From NCBI GenBank assembly GCA_025936195.1, contig JAICTW010000015.1, forward strand, positions 1 to 12,257: a DNA stretch of 12,257 bases. The letters are read 5' to 3'. Below are positions 5,368-12,257 of the stretch, one piece after another (positions within the stretch are counted from its first letter, which is position 1; every line of letters begins with the position of its first letter). Under the pieces are notes generated by a model. It was given only the letters and a program-made list of their open reading frames with translations, searched no databases and was not told the origin of the DNA. This DNA comes from Flavisolibacter sp. Its GTDB lineage: Bacteria; Bacteroidota; Bacteroidia; Chitinophagales; Chitinophagaceae. Both the position numbers and the translations under genes were made by a program.

Positions 5368-8300
5368 ATGAGCGATAAAAAGTATTGGACAAGTTTCGCT
5401 GCACTAAAAAATAAAGAGGAGATCCAAAAAAGGACAGAGGACGAATTTCCGGAAGACCTGCCCTTTGGAGATATAGACGATAAAGGCCTATTGGACCTTA
5501 AACATCCCCGCAGAGATTTTCTTAAATACTTAGGCTTTAGTACAGCCGCCGCAACCCTGGCCGCAAGCTGTAAAACTCCGGTTCGCAAAGCCATTCCATT
5601 GGTGAACAGACCTGAGGGCACTCTTCCGGGTGTTCCCAAAATGTTTGCCAGCACTTATGTTATGGATGGTGATGTGATTCCGGTAGTAGTGAAAACCAGA
5701 GACGGCAGGCCTATAAAAATTGAAGGAAATGCAGAATATCCTTTCACTTTAGGTGGAACTTCTCCGAGAGTGCAGGCTACTGTTTTGGACTTGTATGATA
5801 TGTACCGCATTCCGCATCCAAAACAAAATGTGCCGGGTAAAGGATGGCAGGAAATTCCAAGTTTCGAACAGTTGGATGCTCAAATTGCAGGCAAGCTTGC
5901 GGGCAAACCTGTAGTTCTTTTAACAAGCACCATTGTTTCTCCCACCACCAAACAAATTATTGCAGGCTTTTTGGCCAAATACCCCGGAAGCCGTCATGTA
6001 CAATACGATGCTGTTTCTTACAGCGGATTGATACAGGCGCACGGAGGAAAAATTCCTGCTCACAATTTTGATAAGGCGGATGTAGTGGTAAGTCTTGGCG
6101 CCGATTTCCTCGGAACCTGGTTAGCCCCTGTTGAATTTGCCAGAGGCTATTCCACCAAGAGAAAATTAGATGGCGACAAGAAGACCATGAGCAAGCATTA
6201 CCAGTTCGAAGGCTATTTAAGCATGACTGGTTCCTGTGCAGATGAAAGAATTCTTCATCGTCCATCAGAAACAGGTGCTGTTGCTTTGGCTTTGTTGTCT
6301 GCTGTTGCCGGTGCTGCTCCTGCTCAAACTTTAGATGCAAAGCTGAATACAGCCATCCAAAAAGTAGCGAATGATCTGAAAGCACACAGAGGCGCTGCGT
6401 TAGTGGTTTGCGGAAGCAATGATCCCAATATTCAGGCAGTTGTAAGAGAGATCAACAGGGCTGTTGGTGCTTTTGGTTCAACCATTGATACAGGCGCAAC
6501 ACTTAATTACAGACAAGGTATTGACTCCGATTTTGCTGCTCTTGTTCAGCAACTGAATGCAGGACAGGTAGGTGCGTTGCTGATCTATGGCGCCAATCCT
6601 GCCTATGATTATGCTGATGCAGAAGCATTCAAAAGCGGTTTGAAAAAAGTTGGGCTTACCGTTTCTTTTAGTGAAAAGATGGATGAAACCACTGAATTGT
6701 GTCAATACCTGATTCCAAACCATCATTATTTGGAAAGCTGGGGCGATGCTGAACCAAGGACAGGTTATGTAAGCTTTATTCAGCCAACTATTAATCCTCT
6801 TTTTAAAACAAGAGCTTTCCAGACTTCATTATTAAAATGGAGTGGGAACAATACTGATTACGAAACTTTCTTCCATACTTATTGGTTAGGAGTGTTAGGT
6901 GGACAGGAAGCATTTGATAGAACCATGCAGCTCGGCTTCAAAGGAACTCCTGCAAAAAATCTTACGGTTAATAATCGTGATTATTTAGATGAATCCGAGC
7001 AAAAAGGAACTGTTTTGGGTTTCGGTAGTTTACCTCAAGCTCAAAATGGAGTTGCTTCCACCTCCGATACTACTCAAATCAGTAACAATACAGCGCAAAC
7101 AACTGCTACAGGAAATCAAATACCTGTTGTTACTTCCACAGGTACTGCTCCCGTAGGCGCCATTGATTTGAATGCTGCCATTGCTGCTATTTCATCCACG
7201 CCAAAGAGCAGTAAAAACGAAGTGGTTCTTTATCAAAGCGTGATGGTATTGGGTGGTAAGCAGGCAGGCAATCCCTGGTTGTTAGAGTTGCCCGATCCTG
7301 TTACAAGAGCAACCTGGGACAACTATGCTTTGATCTCCACAGCCAAAGCAAAGGAACTGGGAATTGATTACGAAAGCGTCGAATACGAGTATTACACCAA
7401 TAAGCCTTTGATCGAATTATCGGTTGGCAATAAAAAGATCACGATTCCTGCACTGGTGATTCCGGGCATGGAGCCAAATACCATTGCCGTGGCAGTTGGT
7501 TACGGACGCAACCAGGCTTTCAATCCTGCTATTTACGAAGACAAAGGACTGGGTCAAAATGTGTATCCGTTTGCGCAGTTAAAAAATAATAGCCGCATTT
7601 ATAATAATGAAGTAACCACTTCGGCAAAGACGGTAGGAGAATATAAGATTGCGCAAATTCAAAAGCACGATTCTTACGAAGGAAGAACGGAAGTGCTGAG
7701 GGAAACAACGCTTGCCACCTTCATAAAATATCCAAATGAATACAAAGAGTTCCGTGAAGAACTTGTAGAAGAGTATGCACCGGTGTCAGGTGATTACAGG
7801 AAAGAAGGAACTATGTATGGCGATCATGCGCAGCCCGGAATTAAATGGGGCATGTCCATTGACCTGAACAGTTGTATTGGTTGTGGTGCCTGCGTGGTAG
7901 CCTGTCATTTGGAAAATAATGTTCCTATTGTTGGAAAAAACGAAGTGCTTCGCTTTCATGATATGCACTGGTTGCGCATTGACCGTTATTTTGTAACGGA
8001 TGAAAAGAATCCAGACGATTTAAAGACGGTTATCTTCCAGCCAATGCTTTGCCAGCATTGCGATAACGCCCCCTGCGAAAACGTTTGTCCGGTGGCCGCT
8101 ACCATGCACAGCTCAGAAGGTATTAACCAGATGGTTTACAACCGTTGCGTAGGTACAAGATATTGTGCCAACAACTGTCCTTATAAAGTGCGCCGTTTCA
8201 ATTGGGGTGATTTCTACGGTTCCAGTACACATGGTGTTCTTGGACCTTCCAGCGGAACCGGTAAATTGAATCAGGTAGTTCATCAAATGAACGACGACCT

Positions 8301-8715
8301 GACAAGAATGGTGTTGAACCCGGATGTTGTAACCCGCAGCCGCGGTGTGATGGAAAAATGTTCCTTCTGTGTTCAGCGTACGCAGACAGGTAAATTACAG
8401 GCGAAAATGGAGAACAGGGAATTGGGTGCTGATGAAGTGCAAACTGCATGTGCCCAGGCTTGCCCAACAAGCGCCATTGTGTTTGGTAATGTAAACAGGC
8501 CTGATGCAACTGTATCTCAAATCAGGAAGAACAATCCTCAAAGAGTGTTCTACGTGTTGGAACAATTGCACACATTACCCAACATAAACTATCTGGCCAA
8601 GATCAGGAATTCAGATGAAGTGATTGAGCCGGAACACCAAATGGCGGAACATTCTTTTGAAAAGAAAAATGAACCGATCCCTTCTCAGAACGAACCGGCA
8701 AAAGAAGGAAAATAA
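5368..8715 (+). CDS. actB: Alternative Complex III subunit ActB, molybdopterin-oxidoreductase-like/iron-sulfur fusion
   Basis: This 1115-aa subunit carries electrons from the quinol site through iron-sulfur clusters on the periplasmic face. The N-terminus (6-68) has the extended Tat domain of MoCo/4Fe-4S proteins: YWTSF, DEFPEDLPFGD, then HPRRDFLKYLG with Arg48-Arg49 and LAASC68, a possible lipobox. Residues about 85-790 resemble the catalytic subunit of molybdopterin oxidoreductases but lack an N-terminal cluster motif, as expected for ActB, which holds no molybdenum. The C-terminal ferredoxin-like part has cysteines 836, 839, 842, 846; 895, 898, 903, 907; 927, 933, 937; 998, 1001; 1028, 1032. 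These 15 fit three [4Fe-4S] and one [3Fe-4S]. A Ser/Thr/Gln-rich stretch at about 551-608 is an odd insertion. The start is ATG 5368, because the frame from GTG 5317 reads through a repeat array. Confidence 0.95.
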   Translation: MSDKKYWTSFAALKNKEEIQKRTEDEFPEDLPFGDIDDKGLLDLKHPRRDFLKYLGFSTAAATLAASCKTPVRKAIPLVNRPEGTLPGVPKMFASTYVMDGDVIPVVVKTRDGRPIKIEGNAEYPFTLGGTSPRVQATVLDLYDMYRIPHPKQNVPGKGWQEIPSFEQLDAQIAGKLAGKPVVLLTSTIVSPTTKQIIAGFLAKYPGSRHVQYDAVSYSGLIQAHGGKIPAHNFDKADVVVSLGADFLGTWLAPVEFARGYSTKRKLDGDKKTMSKHYQFEGYLSMTGSCADERILHRPSETGAVALALLSAVAGAAPAQTLDAKLNTAIQKVANDLKAHRGAALVVCGSNDPNIQAVVREINRAVGAFGSTIDTGATLNYRQGIDSDFAALVQQLNAGQVGALLIYGANPAYDYADAEAFKSGLKKVGLTVSFSEKMDETTELCQYLIPNHHYLESWGDAEPRTGYVSFIQPTINPLFKTRAFQTSLLKWSGNNTDYETFFHTYWLGVLGGQEAFDRTMQLGFKGTPAKNLTVNNRDYLDESEQKGTVLGFGSLPQAQNGVASTSDTTQISNNTAQTTATGNQIPVVTSTGTAPVGAIDLNAAIAAISSTPKSSKNEVVLYQSVMVLGGKQAGNPWLLELPDPVTRATWDNYALISTAKAKELGIDYESVEYEYYTNKPLIELSVGNKKITIPALVIPGMEPNTIAVAVGYGRNQAFNPAIYEDKGLGQNVYPFAQLKNNSRIYNNEVTTSAKTVGEYKIAQIQKHDSYEGRTEVLRETTLATFIKYPNEYKEFREELVEEYAPVSGDYRKEGTMYGDHAQPGIKWGMSIDLNSCIGCGACVVACHLENNVPIVGKNEVLRFHDMHWLRIDRYFVTDEKNPDDLKTVIFQPMLCQHCDNAPCENVCPVAATMHSSEGINQMVYNRCVGTRYCANNCPYKVRRFNWGDFYGSSTHGVLGPSSGTGKLNQVVHQMNDDLTRMVLNPDVVTRSRGVMEKCSFCVQRTQTGKLQAKMENRELGADEVQTACAQACPTSAIVFGNVNRPDATVSQIRKNNPQRVFYVLEQLHTLPNINYLAKIRNSDEVIEPEHQMAEHSFEKKNEPIPSQNEPAKEGK

Positions 8716-8773
8716 AGAACAAAGAATATTCAGATCTTAAAAGGTAACATGTAACAGAGCTTGTGTCCGGGAC

Positions 8774-8801
8774 GATAGCGGATGATGGCTCATAGCTAAT
8801 A
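8774..8801 (+). repeat. Four degenerate 7-bp units before actC
   Basis: Units GATAGCG, GATGATG, GCTCATA and GCTAATA follow one another and end seven bases before the actC ATG. The 92-bp actB-actC spacer otherwise holds nothing recognisable. Periodicity is weak on its own but matches the other two long spacers of the operon. Confidence 0.4.
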
Positions 8802-8807
8802 AAATTT

Positions 8808-10250
8808 ATGGCAGTATTTAAATACGAATCACAGGTAAGACCACCACTGGTAGATGGTAACAAAGATTATCACCAGGTAACCGAAGATATTTGCCGTCCG
8901 GTGGAAGCTGCTCCAAGCAGGCTTTGGTGGATTGGATTTTCGGTGTCTGTTGTATTTTTATTGTTTGGCGTTGTTTCCGTAACAAGGGAAGTCTGGTTCG
9001 GTATTGGCCAATGGAACCTCCACAAAACAGTGGGTTGGGGATGGGACATCACAAACTTCGTATGGTGGGTGGGTATCGGTCATGCCGGAACACTGATCTC
9101 TGCCATCTTGTTGCTATTCAGACAAGGGTGGAGAACCGGTGTAAACCGTGCTGCAGAGGCCATGACCATTTTTGCCGTAATGTGTGCGGGACAATTTCCG
9201 GTTTGGCACATGGGCCGTGTATGGGATGCCTTCTTCGTACTGCCTTATCCAAATACCCGCGGTCCTTTGTGGGTGAACTTTAACTCACCACTTCTCTGGG
9301 ACGTATTTGCCATCTCTACTTATTTTACCGTATCGCTTTTGTTCTGGTACACAGGTTTAATTCCTGATCTGGCATCATTAAGAGACCGTGCAAAATTGAA
9401 GTGGAGAAAAATGTTTTATGGTATTGCATCCTTTGGCTGGACAGGTTCCACCAAGCACTGGCAAAGGCATGAGGCTTTGGCACTGGTGTTGGCTGGCTTA
9501 GCAACGCCATTGGTACTTTCTGTACATACCATCGTATCCTTCGACTTTGCTACATCTGTAATTCCGGGTTGGCATACTACCATCTTCCCTCCTTACTTTG
9601 TTGCGGGTGCCATCTTCTCCGGATTTGCCATGGTGCAAACATTACTGCTTGTTACAAGAAAAGTTCTGAACCTGGAAGAATATATTACCATCGAGCATAT
9701 TGATGTAATGAATAAAGTAATTATTCTTACCGGATCAATTGTAGGTATCGCTTACCTAACAGAATTGTTCATAGCCTGGTACTCTCATGTGCAATACGAA
9801 TGGTTTGCGTTCAGGTACAACCGCGTGGATCTTTCAAGCCCTTACGGTTGGGCCTATTATCTCATGATGAGTTGTAACGTACTATCGCCACAGATCTTCT
9901 GGCTAAGAAAAATGAGAAGGAATATTTGGGTGACTTTCTTCATGTCCATCCTTGTGAACATCGGTATGTGGTTCGAGCGTTTTGTGATCATCGTTACATC
10001 TCTGTACCGTGATTACCTGCCCTCAGCCTGGTCTGTGTATTATTCGCCATCTATTTGGGAAGTTGGATTTTACCTGGGAACCTTTGGTTTATTCTTTACC
10101 TGCTACTTCCTTTTCTCCAAGTTCATGCCGGTGATCGCTATGGCCGAGATCAAGCATATTTTGAAGAAGAGTGGTGAGAACTTTAAAGAGAAAATGGATG
10201 TGGTAGAAGAAGAACCGGTGGAAGAGTTTGCGCATGAATATGCACATTAG
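8808..10250 (+). CDS. actC: Alternative Complex III subunit ActC, NrfD/PsrC-like quinol-binding membrane protein
   Basis: This 480-aa inner-membrane protein of the NrfD/PsrC (polysulfide reductase C) family has about ten hydrophobic helices, near 40-60, 82-105, 117-134, 163-183, 222-244, 262-284, 303-324, 346-364, 373-391 and 418-440. In ACIII this subunit sits beside ActB and forms the quinol oxidation site on the periplasmic side. Conserved-looking polar residues lie in the helices and loops: GHAGTLISAILLLFRQGWR (91-109), FPVWHMGRVWD (130-140), LSVHTIVSFDFA (237-248) and MWFERFVIIVTSL (387-399). The first 38 residues and the last 35 (Glu-rich, ending FAHEYAH) are soluble tails. The 480-aa length fits ActC of Bacteroidota. 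The ATG at 8808 is the only sensible start. Confidence 0.95.
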   Translation: MAVFKYESQVRPPLVDGNKDYHQVTEDICRPVEAAPSRLWWIGFSVSVVFLLFGVVSVTREVWFGIGQWNLHKTVGWGWDITNFVWWVGIGHAGTLISAILLLFRQGWRTGVNRAAEAMTIFAVMCAGQFPVWHMGRVWDAFFVLPYPNTRGPLWVNFNSPLLWDVFAISTYFTVSLLFWYTGLIPDLASLRDRAKLKWRKMFYGIASFGWTGSTKHWQRHEALALVLAGLATPLVLSVHTIVSFDFATSVIPGWHTTIFPPYFVAGAIFSGFAMVQTLLLVTRKVLNLEEYITIEHIDVMNKVIILTGSIVGIAYLTELFIAWYSHVQYEWFAFRYNRVDLSSPYGWAYYLMMSCNVLSPQIFWLRKMRRNIWVTFFMSILVNIGMWFERFVIIVTSLYRDYLPSAWSVYYSPSIWEVGFYLGTFGLFFTCYFLFSKFMPVIAMAEIKHILKKSGENFKEKMDVVEEEPVEEFAHEYAH

Positions 10251-10255
10251 AATTA

Positions 10256-10283
10256 GATATTTAGTATTTGAAATTTGAAATTA
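10256..10283 (+). repeat. Four AT-rich 7-bp units before actD
   Basis: Units GATATTT, AGTATTT, GAAATTT and GAAATTA fill most of the 37-bp spacer and end four bases before the actD ATG. No Shine-Dalgarno is present; the A/T-rich unstructured run may itself help ribosome entry, which is inference. Confidence 0.5.
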
Positions 10284-10287
10284 TTCT

Positions 10288-10878
10288 ATGGCTATAAAAA
10301 AATTTGTTGTTGCCTGTTTCGATGACGAAGCTGTTTTGTTCCCGGCTGTGCGACAGGTGCGTAGAAACGGTTATAAAATTCATGATGTTTATACGCCAAT
10401 GCCTCTGCACGGATTAGATGCCGAAATGGGATTGCGTGATACGAGTTTACATACTGCAGGTTTTTTCTATGGTTTGGCCGGAACCTGCACGGCACTTGGT
10501 TTCATTACCTGGGCATTGACTTATGACTGGCCTTTGAACTTTGGTGGTAAACCTTTCTTTGCGCTGCCAGCATGGATACCCATCACCTTTGAATTAACGG
10601 TGTTGTTTTCAGCGGTGGGAATGACATTGACATTTTGCTATCTCTGCCAGTTGGCACCTTTTGTAAAAAAGGACCATTTCAATCTGCGTTCAACAGACGA
10701 TTTATTTGTGATGGCTATTGAATGCACTGAAAAGACAAACGAACAGGAGGTAACACAATTCCTAAATGACCTTGGAGCAAAAAATGTTACCACGCAAATG
10801 AAAGAAACAAGATGGTGGATTGGTAACTATGCAGATGATAGAAAACCATTTGAAAAAGCGGCGGAAGCCGTTAGCTAA
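10288..10878 (+). CDS. actD: Alternative Complex III subunit ActD (DUF3341)
   Basis: This 196-aa protein carries the DUF3341 domain that defines ActD. It has a soluble N-terminal ferredoxin-like fold region (KKFVVACFDDEAVLFPAVRQ, 4-23), the family motif YTPMPLHGLDAEMGLRDT (35-52), two membrane helices (about 56-76 and 97-120) and a soluble C-terminal domain (130-196) beginning FNLRSTDDLFVMAIE. ActD holds no cofactor; in solved ACIII structures it packs against ActC with its soluble parts on the cytoplasmic side. Cys117 and Cys120 (CYLC) are in the second helix and are not a heme site because no His follows. It precedes actE by 12 bp. Confidence 0.95.
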   Translation: MAIKKFVVACFDDEAVLFPAVRQVRRNGYKIHDVYTPMPLHGLDAEMGLRDTSLHTAGFFYGLAGTCTALGFITWALTYDWPLNFGGKPFFALPAWIPITFELTVLFSAVGMTLTFCYLCQLAPFVKKDHFNLRSTDDLFVMAIECTEKTNEQEVTQFLNDLGAKNVTTQMKETRWWIGNYADDRKPFEKAAEAVS

Positions 10879-10890
10879 ACAAATTATTGA

Positions 10891-11550
10891 ATGAAAAGAA
10901 TACTAATTGCAGCAGGAATTTTTTCTTCCGTTATTGGTTTAATAAGCTGCGGCGGTGCACATGGCGACGATCCGGGACATGCTTATATGCCGGATATGTA
11001 TTACAGCCGTGCTTATGAAACATACGGTTACAATGATGTAGGCGGCGAAAGAGATACCTTGAAGAAAAGAGGCATTTATTACAATGGAATGCCGGTGCCC
11101 GGAACTGTATCAAGAGGTGATATGATCTCCTATCATCTAACCGATGACTCCGCGGGTATGAAGGCTGCGGAAGGATTAAAAAGTCCACTGGATTTAGTTG
11201 AGGCTACACCCGAGCAAATGAAGGAAGCTGAAAGGCTTTATCTGATCAATTGCGGAATTTGCCATGGCGACAAATTGGATGGGAACGGACCATTGCCTGC
11301 AGGCGGTGCTTATGTAGCAGTTCCGGCAAATTTTACGGCGCCAAACATCAAAGCTTTTCCCGATGGACACTATTTCTTTGTAATGACCTTTGGTATCCGC
11401 AGTATGGGAAGCTATGCGTCGCAACTGTCACCGGAGCAACGCTGGTGGGTACTGAAATACATAAGATCGAAGCAGGGGTCCGGAGCAGGAAGCGGCAGTG
11501 CAGATTCAACTGCAGCTAAAGCAGGCTCCGATTCAACGGCAAAAAAATAA
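10891..11550 (+). CDS. actE: Alternative Complex III subunit ActE, monoheme cytochrome c lipoprotein
   Basis: This 219-aa protein is a class I cytochrome c of ACIII, the likely exit point for electrons. It has a lipoprotein signal: basic start MKRIL, hydrophobic run, then LISC with Cys20 as the lipidated residue, which places it on the periplasmic face of the membrane. The region YMPDMYYSRAYETYGYND (32-49) is the typical ActE extension that wraps round the complex. The heme site is CGICH (121-125), followed by GDKLDGNGPL. Met172 in RSMGSYASQL is the probable sixth heme ligand and LSPEQRWWVLKYI is the terminal helix. The last 25 residues (195-219) form a Gly/Ser/Ala/Lys-rich flexible tail with no expected cofactor role. 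It is followed after 25 bp by actF. Confidence 0.95.
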   Translation: MKRILIAAGIFSSVIGLISCGGAHGDDPGHAYMPDMYYSRAYETYGYNDVGGERDTLKKRGIYYNGMPVPGTVSRGDMISYHLTDDSAGMKAAEGLKSPLDLVEATPEQMKEAERLYLINCGICHGDKLDGNGPLPAGGAYVAVPANFTAPNIKAFPDGHYFFVMTFGIRSMGSYASQLSPEQRWWVLKYIRSKQGSGAGSGSADSTAAKAGSDSTAKK

Positions 11551-11575
11551 TTGAGTTCGAAATAAAAAAATTGTA

Positions 11576-12257
11576 ATGGCATCAACATTAAAAGAGCAAT
11601 TTGTAATTCCAAAGAAATATAACAACTGGAGCATCGGCCTTATGGCCGTTGGTATATTGGCCATCATTATTTTATTCCTGACCACACGCAATACCACAGC
11701 CTCAGGTGAAGAATTGCAAAAGTTGAGAATGACGCTCGACGAATACAATGCCCATCGCAATGCCCGTTTCTGGGCTTCGCTTTTGCAAAACAGTATTTAC
11801 TTTTTGCTTACAGTTAATGCTGTAATGTTTTTCATCTGTGCAACCACTTTGGCCTGGGCGGGTTTTCAAATGTCGTTCAGAAGAGTAAGCGAAGCGCTGG
11901 CTACCTGTATTCCGGTGATTGGTGTGATCAGCTTTGTTATTCTGATGATTCTGGTGTGGGGACCTAATCATATCTTATACGAATGGGCCGATCCTCAAAA
12001 AGTTCAGCATGATGCAGCCCTGGAACATAAATCAGGTTTTTTGAACAGAGGCTTTTTCACTATCTGGACCATTATTACTATTGTCGGGTGGTGGTTACTG
12101 GAAAGAAAAATGCGTCAGTTGTCCTATAGCATTGACAACCGCAAGTTAGGTGTTGAAGAGGGCAAAAGATACGTTTGGAACAATACGGTTTGGGCTGCCT
12201 TATATATTGTTTTGTTTGCTGTAACAGTAATGTCATCCATACCCTGGTTGTGGCTTA
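11576..12257 (+). CDS. actF: Alternative Complex III subunit ActF, membrane protein, partial at right edge
   Basis: The first 227 codons of a polytopic membrane protein run off the window with no stop. It begins MASTLKEQFVIPKKYNNWSI, the usual ActF opening, and has hydrophobic segments near 18-36, 71-98, 110-128, 158-175 and 203-222. A charged periplasmic loop, GEELQKLRMTLDEYNAHRNA (44-63), and the stretch GPNHILYEWADPQ (129-141) are typical of the family. ActF is a distant relative of ActC (NrfD-like) and packs next to ActC and ActD in the membrane; a role in proton transfer or quinol binding has been proposed. Family members are about 400-450 aa, so nearly half is missing. The ATG at 11576 follows actE by 25 bp. 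Confidence 0.92.
   Translation, partial: MASTLKEQFVIPKKYNNWSIGLMAVGILAIIILFLTTRNTTASGEELQKLRMTLDEYNAHRNARFWASLLQNSIYFLLTVNAVMFFICATTLAWAGFQMSFRRVSEALATCIPVIGVISFVILMILVWGPNHILYEWADPQKVQHDAALEHKSGFLNRGFFTIWTIITIVGWWLLERKMRQLSYSIDNRKLGVEEGKRYVWNNTVWAALYIVLFAVTVMSSIPWLWL

Noticed and set aside
5368..8715. ActB as an active molybdenum enzyme such as polysulfide or nitrate reductase
   Set aside because: No N-terminal cysteine cluster precedes the molybdopterin-like domain, and the act gene order identifies it as ActB, which binds no molybdenum.

Overview
The window comes from a Bacteroidota chromosome and is most like the Chitinophagales/Sphingobacteriales. The basis is the gene content, a promoter matching the Bacteroidota consensus (TTG, N22, TATTTTTG), the lack of clear Shine-Dalgarno sequences, the extended-Tat ActB N-terminus, and spacers made of degenerate 7-bp units. 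No rRNA, tRNA, CRISPR array, transposase or phage gene was seen.

Layout. (1) 1-947, minus strand: a split YeeE/YedE-type membrane transporter made of two half-proteins that overlap by an ATGA stop/start. The second half runs off the left edge. This type is associated with uptake of reduced sulfur compounds. (2) 948-1332: a 385-bp stretch with no convincing gene, holding one short palindrome. (3) 1333-3705, minus strand: a four-gene cluster of a small membrane protein (DUF6787-like), purN, a YihY/BrkB membrane protein and an unrecognised 158-aa soluble protein. (4) 3706-3980: a divergent intergenic region with five inverted repeats and one good plus-strand promoter. (5) 3981-12257, plus strand: the operon for Alternative Complex III, actA-actB-actC-actD-actE-actF, with actF cut by the right edge.

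How the genes work together. Alternative Complex III is a quinol:electron-acceptor oxidoreductase that replaces cytochrome bc1. ActC and ActF are polytopic quinol-side membrane subunits. ActB carries the iron-sulfur clusters; the 15 cysteines seen fit three [4Fe-4S] plus one [3Fe-4S]. ActA and ActE carry c-type hemes, and ActD is a small membrane subunit. Electrons then pass to a cytochrome c or a terminal oxidase. No oxidase gene is seen, and the operon may continue past the right edge.

No wholly new system is visible. The points most worth a second look are the six-heme ActA with an extra N-terminal cytochrome c domain and a predicted two-helix membrane hairpin, a Ser/Thr/Gln-rich spacer inside ActB, the period-7 sequence in all three long spacers of the act operon, and the cluster of inverted repeats in the divergent control region.
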